A stretch of DNA of 64,000 nucleotides from an uncultured Bacteroidales bacterium (lineage in GTDB: Bacteria; Bacteroidota; Bacteroidia; Bacteroidales; Paludibacteraceae): assembly GCA_902782665.1 (NCBI GenBank), contig CACZOA010000023.1:21543-85542 (forward strand). The letters run 5' to 3'. Under the pieces are notes generated by a model. That model had not been told where the DNA came from, did no database searches, and worked only from the letters and a program-made list of their open reading frames with translations. The position numbers were made by a program, and so were the translations under genes. Below, in pieces: positions 33,712 to 41,162 of this stretch. Numbering within the stretch: the first letter of the stretch is position 1; each line of letters begins with the position of its first letter.

Positions 33712-35163
33712 TTAATCAATTGATAATCTTAGTTTTCCATTTATGTCAAGACTTACTTTCAGTCCGACTGGAGTGATTTGGATCCTGTCAACATCAATGT
33801 CGTCAAGTCTTCCGTTGATTTTGATGTCTGGGAATATTTCTGTGTCGAAGATGGAGTTTCGTCCAAATTCTTTGATCATCTCAAATTCTGTTCGAAGAGG
33901 CAGTTCGAATTCGGATTCTAGCTTCTCTTTCAGTTTCTTTTTATAGAACAGATTGACGATTTTTGCCAAAACATTCCTTGTATCTAGTTTATAGTCAACG
34001 TCTTTGATTTTTATAGAAACATTTTCTTTGTCGAAGTAAGGCACGCTTTCAAGATATATCTTTCCGTTGATGAATCCGGAAACGCCGAGGCCTATGACAA
34101 GTTTGTCTTTATTTCCGTAGAAGAAGATCGTATCCACCGAAATAGAGTGGCGTCCTTCTCCGAATGTTGTTCCTTTTAGCAGATCCATTGCCACAGAGTC
34201 CATTAGCTCATATGGTAGGTCTGTCAGCACACCTATATCAATGGTATCAATACAGTTGGAATACATTTTTAATGGCGGAAGTCCAGTTTTTCGTCTTGAT
34301 CCGGGATTTTGGTTTCCGACGAACAGATCAAGTTTTGTTTTGATTCCAAGAGTGGTTGTCAGTTTGCCGAGGTCTCCGAGTAGAGGAGTGCAGTATATGT
34401 TTTCTGGCGACGCTACAATCCAAATTTGGTAGCCGGATGCATTAGTTGAGATCGGCTCTTGTAATGACATCCATATTTCCGCCATATAGTCGGCAAGAGG
34501 AATCTGTTCGTTGAGAGCTTTGTCTATCTCTTTGTTGAAGTCGTTTCTGTAACTGGCTATCAGTTGGTCGGCAAGGAAAGAAATAGACATGTTCATTCCA
34601 AGGATCTTGATTGTTGGTTTCGACAGCCATCTGTAGTCAAGAATTGTGGTGTGAGTCAAAAGTTTCCAGTCTTTTGAAAAATTGATCGTGGTCTGGAAAT
34701 CAATCTCTATTTCTGCGTTGAGCTCTTTGTCTGTAGTTGTTATTCCGAGATCGAAACGCTTTTCCGCCCAAATCTTTACGGGGATAGTATAGAATAATGT
34801 ATCAGCCTGGTATTTTAATTTTATGTTTCTGTTTTTCCATGCTTTTAGTCTTAACCCGTCGTCTTCAATTATAGAGTCGTTATATATGAGTCCATTGAAA
34901 GTCTCATTTAAGCGGCGTTCAATCAATGGAATGTTGATTGACATGGGGATGTGGATTGTTGAAGTACGAGGAATGTAGTAGAATTTGTCGTAGACCTCCT
35001 CAGGAGCCTCAATTGTAGTAGAGTCAATTTCAAGACTATCCACTTTTACCGAAAGGAGTGTGTCAAGGGGAAGGTCGTTTATGTCATCAACAACCTCTTT
35101 CCTCGCATACGTGGATTGCAGTATGCAGAATGATAGAATGATAATCGATAAAAGTTTTTGCAT
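33712..35163 (-). CDS. DUF4403 family envelope protein
   Basis: 483 aa. Signal peptide (MQKLLSIIILSFCILQSTYA) and no lipobox. The mature part starts with TSTIHIPMSINIPLIERRLNE, the typical opening of DUF4403, and continues as a beta-rich protein with paired repeats such as LKYQADTLFYTIPVKIWAE and FFYGNKDKLVIGLGVSGFING. DUF4403 resembles lipid-binding BPI/TULIP-like folds, so a role in lipid handling at the outer membrane is possible but unproven. It begins 2 bp after the mazG stop and ends the GT2-DUF2007-mazG-DUF4403 operon. Confidence 0.82.
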   Translation of the reverse strand: MQKLLSIIILSFCILQSTYARKEVVDDINDLPLDTLLSVKVDSLEIDSTTIEAPEEVYDKFYYIPRTSTIHIPMSINIPLIERRLNETFNGLIYNDSIIEDDGLRLKAWKNRNIKLKYQADTLFYTIPVKIWAEKRFDLGITTTDKELNAEIEIDFQTTINFSKDWKLLTHTTILDYRWLSKPTIKILGMNMSISFLADQLIASYRNDFNKEIDKALNEQIPLADYMAEIWMSLQEPISTNASGYQIWIVASPENIYCTPLLGDLGKLTTTLGIKTKLDLFVGNQNPGSRRKTGLPPLKMYSNCIDTIDIGVLTDLPYELMDSVAMDLLKGTTFGEGRHSISVDTIFFYGNKDKLVIGLGVSGFINGKIYLESVPYFDKENVSIKIKDVDYKLDTRNVLAKIVNLFYKKKLKEKLESEFELPLRTEFEMIKEFGRNSIFDTEIFPDIKINGRLDDIDVDRIQITPVGLKVSLDINGKLRLSID

Positions 35164-35165
35164 GT

Positions 35166-35966
35166 CTACTTTAATTTTCCTTCTTTTTCAAGTTGTTTCG
35201 CCTCATTCCAGATGGCACTCATATCGTCGAGTGACATAGACTTTAGATCAATGCCTTTTTTGATTGTTTTTTCTTCCAGATAGTTGAATCGACGTATGAA
35301 TTTTGCATTTGTGCTTTCCAATGCATTGTCTGGGTTGATTTTATAGAGGCGTGCGGCGTTGATCAGAGAGAAGAGAAGGTCTCCGAATTCCTCCTCCTGT
35401 TTTTGGGGATCCATATTTTTGATTTCAACCATCAGCTCCTCAAACTCCTCTTTGACTTTTTCCCACACCTGCTCGCGTTCTTCCCAGTCGAAGCCTACGT
35501 TTCTTGCTTTGTCTTGGATTCTGTAAGCTTTTATTAGCGACGGTAGGGCAGACGGCACACCTGACAATACACTTTTGTTGCCATCTTTCTCCTTCATTTT
35601 GATCCTTTCCCAGTTTGTCTCAACTTGACCTGCGTTTTCTGCATTCACGTCGCCAAACACATGGGGATGACGGAATATCAGTTTGTCGCACAATGTGTTG
35701 CACACATCTGCGATGTCAAAATCATTGGTTTCAGATCCGATTTTTGAATAGAAAACGATGTGAAGCAACACGTCTCCAAGCTCTTTCTTGATATTTGGAA
35801 GATCGTTTTTTGCAAGAGCGTCACACAATTCGTATGTCTCCTCGATCGTGTTGGGACGGATGCTTTGGAATGTCTGTTTGCTATCCCACGGACATTTTGC
35901 TCTCAGTTCATCCATGACGTCAAGCAGACGCTCAAATGCTGCAAGTTGTGCTTTTCTATCGTTCAT
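35166..35966 (-). CDS. mazG: Nucleoside triphosphate pyrophosphohydrolase MazG
   Basis: 266 aa, the two-domain MazG length. Hydrolyses NTPs to NMP and pyrophosphate, cleaning damaged nucleotides and affecting ppGpp levels in E. coli. The first domain has CPWDSKQTF, IEETYELCDAL and KKELGDVLLHIVFYSKI (the EExxE/ExxD metal site); the second repeats it with EEFEELMVEI and EEEFGDLLFSLINAARL. Located 15 bp after the DUF2007 gene. Confidence 0.96.
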   Translation of the reverse strand: MNDRKAQLAAFERLLDVMDELRAKCPWDSKQTFQSIRPNTIEETYELCDALAKNDLPNIKKELGDVLLHIVFYSKIGSETNDFDIADVCNTLCDKLIFRHPHVFGDVNAENAGQVETNWERIKMKEKDGNKSVLSGVPSALPSLIKAYRIQDKARNVGFDWEEREQVWEKVKEEFEELMVEIKNMDPQKQEEEFGDLLFSLINAARLYKINPDNALESTNAKFIRRFNYLEEKTIKKGIDLKSMSLDDMSAIWNEAKQLEKEGKLK

Positions 35967-35981
35967 GTTATCAAATCGTTA

Positions 35982-36236
35982 TCATTCAGTTAAACTGTTG
36001 TCGTTGACGTTTGTTGCGTCGACAATTTCTTGTGCTTTGGCTAAGTCTTTTTCCAAAACCATCAAAGCGACTCCGCTCATAGAATTGAACATAGGCAACA
36101 GTACGGTCGTATGTTCATTTTTTATCATAGACGGGATATCGTTCGACGCAAGTAGTTCCTTCACTACATTAGCCTCGAAAACAGAGTCGTAGGTGCGGAA
36201 CACCACAACCTTTTCGTTATTGTTTACACTTTCCAT
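35982..36236 (-). CDS. DUF2007-type small protein
   Basis: 84 aa. VVVFRTYDSVFEANVVKELL and the later MLPMF/GVALMVLEKDLAKAQEIV-type strand-helix pattern match DUF2007, a small ferredoxin-like fold sometimes called putative signal-transducing protein. Its start overlaps the end of the upstream GT2 gene by 13 bp, a sign of translational coupling. Function unknown. Confidence 0.85.
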   Translation of the reverse strand: MESVNNNEKVVVFRTYDSVFEANVVKELLASNDIPSMIKNEHTTVLLPMFNSMSGVALMVLEKDLAKAQEIVDATNVNDNSLTE

Positions 36237-37453
36237 AATTCCAATTTCCTTTTACCTATTTGTCCCACCGTCGACACATACATTGTCGTCAGCGGAATTA
36301 TTAATTCAAAGATAGTGAAGAGGAATGCTGAGCCTTTCATTCCAAGAGCGTGTGCTCCTTTTATAAATGTGTAGCATTGTACACCATAACGGATAAGACC
36401 CATTATTCCGCATACGCTGGTCACGAAGTATTCCTCCGATACTATTCCGTAGATAATTCCTGTGATGAAGATTAGGAAGAACAGATATCTTGTTGTGACT
36501 TCAGTATTGATCCTTAATTTGACATTGTTTGGATAGTATTCACTGTTTTCCAAATCAGTTTCTTTCTTTTCGATGAAGCTCTTGAGTGTCACCTCTTTAT
36601 TAATGGAAGTGCTAGAGTTTGGACTTGTCTCTACCGCGATGTTAGTTCCGTTTGAAACCTCTGTTATGAAGATATCGTCTTCACCACCTTCTATGTTAAG
36701 GTTGGATGCGAAACCTCTGTTTTCAAAGAATTTCTCTTTACGGTATGCCATATTTTTAATAGTTCCGCTATAAGCCAATCCCCTCATCGCATAAGACATA
36801 TACTTTATTGTAGAGAATACGTTGTCGAAGTTGACAAATTTCTGCCATAATGTGTCGCAATTGTCAGTGGCCTTGTTGTGGTTGAATCCAAGGACAAGGT
36901 CAGTCTCTTCGTTGAAATTACGCATGATTTCAGTCAGCCAATCTTTAGTGTCGGCCACGCAGTCGGAATCAGTGAATACCAAGTAGTCGTAGAAAGCGGC
37001 TTTGATACCTACTGTCATACACATCTTTTTACGGCTCATGTATTTAGCGTCTTCAGGAAGATATGTAGTGCGAAGATTAGAGTACTTCTTTTTTAGGTTG
37101 TCGAGTAGGATAGTGGTGTCATTTGTCGTTCCGTCGTTCACTACTACTACTTCGTAATTAGGATAACTTTGTTCTAGTATGGACGGAAGACATTTAGCCA
37201 GATTTTCACTATCATACCTTGAAACAACAATGATACTTACTGGAGGACGTTTTATGACATGTTTGACGTTTCCATTCTTCAAAGCGTTGCCGTTGCGGGC
37301 GACAGAAGCGTAGTAGTAAAGATAGAAAAATAGCTGTATTGATAAGCAGATTCCAAGTGTCACCAATATTCCGATTGCTATCTCTGATAGTTCAAGGTTT
37401 GCAAAATAATTTGCCACCAAGTCCCCAAAATCTATAAAATCCTGTATGCTCAT
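36224..37453 (-). CDS. Membrane GT2 glycosyltransferase
   Basis: 409 aa. One N-terminal membrane segment (about 22-45), a cytoplasmic GT-A domain (about 70-300) with VSIIVVSRYDSENLAKCL, VVVVNDGTTNDTT and the metal-binding FTDSDC, then a GEDDIFI acceptor-site motif and two to three C-terminal membrane segments (about 318-395). Such enzymes transfer a sugar from a nucleotide donor to a membrane acceptor; donor and acceptor are unknown. A TATATTTG -7 box lies 20 bp upstream on this strand. It heads the operon ending with DUF4403. Confidence 0.9.
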   Translation of the reverse strand: MSIQDFIDFGDLVANYFANLELSEIAIGILVTLGICLSIQLFFYLYYYASVARNGNALKNGNVKHVIKRPPVSIIVVSRYDSENLAKCLPSILEQSYPNYEVVVVNDGTTNDTTILLDNLKKKYSNLRTTYLPEDAKYMSRKKMCMTVGIKAAFYDYLVFTDSDCVADTKDWLTEIMRNFNEETDLVLGFNHNKATDNCDTLWQKFVNFDNVFSTIKYMSYAMRGLAYSGTIKNMAYRKEKFFENRGFASNLNIEGGEDDIFITEVSNGTNIAVETSPNSSTSINKEVTLKSFIEKKETDLENSEYYPNNVKLRINTEVTTRYLFFLIFITGIIYGIVSEEYFVTSVCGIMGLIRYGVQCYTFIKGAHALGMKGSAFLFTIFELIIPLTTMYVSTVGQIGKRKLELWKV

Positions 37454-37472
37454 AAAAATTCCGTTTGTACCG

Positions 37473-37480
37473 CAAATATA
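37473..37480 (-). promoter_or_regulatory. -7 box for the GT2-mazG-DUF4403 operon
   Basis: TATATTTG on the minus strand, 20 bp before the ATG at 37453. The -33 region is not evident. Confidence 0.5.
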
Positions 37481-37540
37481 CGGTTTTCTTAAATAATATT
37501 TCGAATTTATTCAGTTTTTGTGGAAAATAATAGAATATAT

Positions 37541-37571
37541 TTTGTATGTAAGATTTTTATGATTATTTTTG
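37541..37571 (+). promoter_or_regulatory. Promoter for the beta-barrel gene at 37660
   Basis: TTTG (37541-37544), 19-bp spacer, TATTTTTG (37564-37571): both elements at consensus spacing. The leader would be about 80 nt. Confidence 0.7.
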
Positions 37572-37659
37572 TGGTTGATAAGTGCTGATGCGAATATGGC
37601 GTTTTTTCAGTGTTCGTAAGGTATTGAAAAATAATTTAAGGATTTTTATATATTTAAAA

Positions 37660-38322
37660 ATGAGAAAAATTTTAGTAGCCATTGTGGCTTTAATGACAAG
37701 TCTATCTGCCTTCGCTGCGGACATCGATCTTTTTCTTAAGGGTGGTGTAAGCATTAGTAAATTTAATGTAGATGAGTCTGAAAACAGAATGGGCGTAGCT
37801 GCTGGACTCGGAGGTAAGTTCTATATCAGCAATAGCCGTTTCTTTATTATGCCTGAACTTATGTATGCACAAAAAGGACAGGAAAATGAAGTAGTGATTG
37901 TTGAAAAAAATAAGGCTTTGTCTCCAGTAATGTTTCACATGATAGAGATGCCTGTTTTGTTCGGTGGAAAGATTGATTTACCTGTTGGTGATATGCATTT
38001 GAATGTAGGTGCTGGTCCATATATTGGATATGATTTCAGATTCCATGAGTATGCTGAAAATATGAAGTATTTAAGAAATACAAAGGATTCTAGAAATGTA
38101 ATGAAAACAATCAGCCATGGAGATCTAGGTGTAGCTTTCACTTTGGAGTTCCACTACAAGAGATTGTTTGTTTTCTATGATTACGATCTTGGTTTGAGAG
38201 ATTTGACTCAAAATACTTCTGTTATTGGTCAGACACTTAATCATAGAAGTATGAGAATTGGTGCAGGTTATACGTTCCCTACTTTGAGCGTCACTAAGCA
38301 GAGAAAGAAACCTCAAATGTAA
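37660..38322 (+). CDS. Small outer-membrane beta-barrel protein
   Basis: 220 aa. The start at 37660 opens a clean signal peptide (MRKILVAIVALMTSLSAFA); the longer frame from 37582 starts inside the promoter leader. The mature part alternates in beta-strand fashion (DIDLFLKGGVSISKFNVD, GVAAGLGGKFYISNSRFFI, LNVGAGPYIGYDFRFHEY) as in the outer membrane beta-barrel families of Bacteroidota (porin family / OMP_b-brl_2 type). Function unknown. It is followed immediately by a terminator. Confidence 0.82.
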   Translation: MRKILVAIVALMTSLSAFAADIDLFLKGGVSISKFNVDESENRMGVAAGLGGKFYISNSRFFIMPELMYAQKGQENEVVIVEKNKALSPVMFHMIEMPVLFGGKIDLPVGDMHLNVGAGPYIGYDFRFHEYAENMKYLRNTKDSRNVMKTISHGDLGVAFTLEFHYKRLFVFYDYDLGLRDLTQNTSVIGQTLNHRSMRIGAGYTFPTLSVTKQRKKPQM

Positions 38323-38345
38323 TTTGATTTGAGTTATATATAATT

Positions 38346-38373
38346 AAAAGCGAGTTGAAAAACTCGCTTTTTT
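38346..38373 (+). terminator. Terminator after the beta-barrel gene
   Basis: GCGAGTT (38350-38356) pairs with AACTCGC (38361-38367) around a GAAA tetraloop, followed by six T. The next gene starts only 24 bp later. Confidence 0.9.
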
Positions 38374-38396
38374 GTTTTCATTTTAGCACTTTTGAT

Positions 38397-39206
38397 ATGA
38401 AGAATTTTTTTAGATTTCTTTTGGTGTTAGTGGGTGTGATTTTACTTTATATCTACAACAATCCAGATGTTATTGATAAGTATAAAACTACTGATGGTTC
38501 GACAGAAAAGGATTCGACTCAGTGTCCTAACACTTCAACTCCAGATTCACAAAATGTAAATGTTCGTGCTGTTGATTCAACAAATGTTAACGCTATAGTC
38601 TCAGATTCTATAGTGGCAGATACAGTGAAACCGCGTGTCAACTTGGATACTTTTGTTTATTCATCTAAATTGGCAAAAACATGTGTAGGTCGTGTTGATT
38701 CGTCTGTAAAGAAAACATTGACACCTTATTTTAAGATTGAGAACAACAATGGTATTGATTGGTATTATGCTAAGACAGCTCCGATTTGTTGTAGTACAAA
38801 AATGGTCCGTTGTGATCATGATGCTTTCTTTACAAAGTTTGGAGTGGAAAACGGAAATGTTTGTTCCTCTTTATATCTTCATGTAAGCATTACAAGAAAA
38901 GAGGGCCCTTTTGTTATAAGTAAAATCTTTGTTGTGGTGGATGATCATAAGTTTGATATTACTTCAGAACTTTCGCGTCAAGAAAAAAATATGTTTTTTC
39001 ATTATGTAAATTATAATATAGCGTTGGATTCTGATAAATATAATTCTTTGGCTTGGGCTTTGTATAATGCAAAAGAGGCGAAGATACTTTATGTAGATAA
39101 TGGCAATCCAGAAGAGATGAAAATTTCCAAAGAAGAGTTGGACTATGTTCGCCACGGTATTAATATGTATATAGCATGTGGTCAGTGTTGTGGTTCTAAA
39201 TTATGA
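38397..39206 (+). CDS. Single-pass, cysteine-rich envelope protein of unknown function
   Basis: 269 aa from the ATG at 38397, which opens an N-terminal membrane anchor (FFRFLLVLVGVILLYIY). An upstream ATG at 38355 lies inside the preceding terminator and is rejected. Residues about 25-85 are a polar Asp/Ser/Thr linker; the rest is an unrecognised domain with clustered Cys: APICCSTKMVRC, then IACGQCCGSKL at the very end. The cysteines could form disulphides or bind metal in the periplasm. Ends before a bidirectional terminator. Confidence 0.72.
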   Translation: MKNFFRFLLVLVGVILLYIYNNPDVIDKYKTTDGSTEKDSTQCPNTSTPDSQNVNVRAVDSTNVNAIVSDSIVADTVKPRVNLDTFVYSSKLAKTCVGRVDSSVKKTLTPYFKIENNNGIDWYYAKTAPICCSTKMVRCDHDAFFTKFGVENGNVCSSLYLHVSITRKEGPFVISKIFVVVDDHKFDITSELSRQEKNMFFHYVNYNIALDSDKYNSLAWALYNAKEAKILYVDNGNPEEMKISKEELDYVRHGINMYIACGQCCGSKL

Positions 39207-39218
39207 CATTACGATCGC

Positions 39219-39262
39219 AAAAAAAAGCCGCAATCTTTTGATGAAGATTGCGGCTTTTTTTT
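39219..39262. terminator. Strong bidirectional terminator
   Basis: Perfect 11-bp stem GCCGCAATCTT/AAGATTGCGGC (39227-39237 with 39244-39254), 6-nt loop, A run before and T run after. It serves both convergent genes. Confidence 0.95.
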
Positions 39263-39272
39263 GCTTGTCTTT

Positions 39273-40112
39273 TTATTTCTTTCTACTTGCTCTGTATTCC
39301 CACGGAGCTATGCTGGTTGGATCGCTCCATAATCCAATTTTTGCTTTTTTTGCATCTTCTTCAGCTTGGATATATTTACCGGATTGGTCAAAACGAGGTT
39401 CACGCCAAGCAAGTCCATTTTTTACCATTTCAAGATTGACATCAATTCCGTCAACAAAAACTTCCATTGCTATTCTTTTATGGTTGCCAGAACCTGTTCG
39501 TAGCATTGTGATCTTACCAGATCTGAGCAGTAATGATAGCTTCTCTTTGGCTTTGTTGGCAAACGGTTGCCCTTTTTCCGGTGTGTCGATTCCTGCCATG
39601 CGTACTGTATGAATTACTCCATTGCAATCAATGTAATCGAAGGTGTCTCCATCTTTCACTTTAAGAATTTTCTGCACACATGTCACATCCTTATTCTGAG
39701 GAAGGTTTGCAAAAGAGTTTGAAGACGGTAGTATTTTGCATTCTTTTTTGCCTTTAACATCTCTTGCTATTCTGCTTTGTCCTTTCTTTACAATCAGATA
39801 TAGGCCGACGGTGATGTTGTTCTTGTTTGCGTCACCAACATAGGTGTAGTCGCTTTTGCTAATATATGCTTTCTTTGGTATATTTTTGTCTATAATTCCG
39901 TTTTTAAGTTCTGCATAGTATTTTTGTTTCAAATCACCTTTCTTGCTGATATAATCTTCTGTCAGCAACTGAAGTATGTCATGATTGGTGATGCAGAATG
40001 TATCTGCAATTGCTTTAGTGTTTGTTCTTGTGTCGTTAGCTGCGGTAATGTTGATTGATGAGAGTAATACGGTCATCAATAATATGAAAATTCTCTTTAT
40101 TATTTTATCCAT
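39273..40112 (-). CDS. Secreted staphylococcal-nuclease-type thermonuclease
   Basis: 279 aa. Signal peptide (MDKIIKRIFILLMTVLLSS...TAA), an N-terminal region of about 115 residues of unknown fold (including a possible SH3-like part near 75-110), and a C-terminal SNase domain (about 140-275). The catalytic and calcium residues are present: VKDGDTF, VRMAGIDTPEKG (Arg, Asp, Thr, Glu) and HKRIAMEVFVDG (second Arg). It probably degrades DNA or RNA outside the cytoplasm. Expressed as a single gene toward a bidirectional terminator. Confidence 0.92.
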   Translation of the reverse strand: MDKIIKRIFILLMTVLLSSINITAANDTRTNTKAIADTFCITNHDILQLLTEDYISKKGDLKQKYYAELKNGIIDKNIPKKAYISKSDYTYVGDANKNNITVGLYLIVKKGQSRIARDVKGKKECKILPSSNSFANLPQNKDVTCVQKILKVKDGDTFDYIDCNGVIHTVRMAGIDTPEKGQPFANKAKEKLSLLLRSGKITMLRTGSGNHKRIAMEVFVDGIDVNLEMVKNGLAWREPRFDQSGKYIQAEEDAKKAKIGLWSDPTSIAPWEYRASRKK

Positions 40113-40202
40113 TTGTTGATTTATTAGTTTGGGGTTAAATCTGAATTTAGTGTGATTATTGAGGAGTGTGGAAAAAGTGTTGTAGTTTGTCCAGATAAAA
40201 AT

Positions 40203-40229
40203 AAAGGGAGCGTTGTTGGCGCTCCCTTT
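40203..40229 (-). terminator. Terminator after the nucleotidyltransferase gene
   Basis: AAAGGGAGCG/CGCTCCCTTT (40203-40212 with 40220-40229), 7-nt loop, then TATTTTTATC on the minus strand. Confidence 0.88.
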
Positions 40230-40247
40230 TGATCAGATATTGTTTGA

Positions 40248-41153
40248 TCAGAACAATTTCTTTGGATAAACGCCTGCTGCTACAAGCGATTCGATTTTTG
40301 ATACTACCATTGGACGGTCTTCTTTGTAAGTTACACCGAACCATTTGCATGGAGTGTCAAGAACTTTGATTGTAGCAGTTTTTGTCTGGATAAGTTTGTT
40401 TACCATTGTAGGGATTCCATACTCAGCCTTCAAATTACCATTGCATCCATCAAGGAATACCTTGAAGTCAGACTCTGAATGAACGAAATAGTCAGGAGTG
40501 AATCCCCACATGTTCATTGATACTGGCAAGTTCTCGTCAATAGAGTTGAACTCTCCTGTTGTCTGGTTCTTAAAGATGACCTGGCCATCTTTTCTGTGGA
40601 TCTCATAGTGCTCTTCAACTGTTGAAAGGCATCCATTGTTGTCTGTGTGGCAAACACCTCTAGATACAGTACCGCTCTCAGAAAGAGTGTTGCCAAGACG
40701 GTAACCTACCATACAGTAGTCATTCTTCTTGCCTTCAAGAGAAATCAAAGCTTTTGCAAGGATCTCAAAACTTTCCTTGCCGTAGAAGTCATCTGCGTTG
40801 ATCACTGCGAATGGAGTGTTGACAGCATCCTTGGCAACCAAGATTGCGTGGTTTGTACCCCATGGCTTTTCACGTCCTTCAGGAACGCTGTAGCCTGCTG
40901 GAAGACAATCCAAAGACTGGAATACAGTCGCTACATCTACTACACCTTTGTATTTAGATAGAATCTTCTCGTTGAAGTTTTTCTCAAAATCACGACGGAT
41001 CACAAATACAACTTTGCCAAATCCTGCTCTAACTGCGTCATAGATTGAATAATCCATGATTGTTTCTCCGCTTGGACCAACTCCGTCGAGCTGTTTCAAT
41101 GTGCCGTAACGACTACCCATTCCGGCTGCCAAAACTAATAATGTTGGTTTCAT
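40248..41153 (-). CDS. Sugar-phosphate nucleotidyltransferase
   Basis: 301 aa, GT-A-fold NTP-transferase. Signature LAAGMGSRYGTLKQLDGVGP with the pyrophosphorylase Gly-rich loop, IMDYSIYDA, the substrate strand FAVINADDFYG, and MNMWGF. Related enzymes make NDP-sugars from sugar-1-phosphates. The sugar is not identifiable. The gene lies 9 bp after recQ and is probably read from the recQ promoter, an odd functional pairing. It might supply the glycan genes elsewhere in the window; that is inference. Confidence 0.88.
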   Translation of the reverse strand: MKPTLLVLAAGMGSRYGTLKQLDGVGPSGETIMDYSIYDAVRAGFGKVVFVIRRDFEKNFNEKILSKYKGVVDVATVFQSLDCLPAGYSVPEGREKPWGTNHAILVAKDAVNTPFAVINADDFYGKESFEILAKALISLEGKKNDYCMVGYRLGNTLSESGTVSRGVCHTDNNGCLSTVEEHYEIHRKDGQVIFKNQTTGEFNSIDENLPVSMNMWGFTPDYFVHSESDFKVFLDGCNGNLKAEYGIPTMVNKLIQTKTATIKVLDTPCKWFGVTYKEDRPMVVSKIESLVAAGVYPKKLF

Positions 41154-41162
41154 TTTTCTTAA

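Noticed and set aside
36573-37096. Short + strand frames within the GT2 gene
   Set aside because: Fully inside a GT2 gene with intact motifs.
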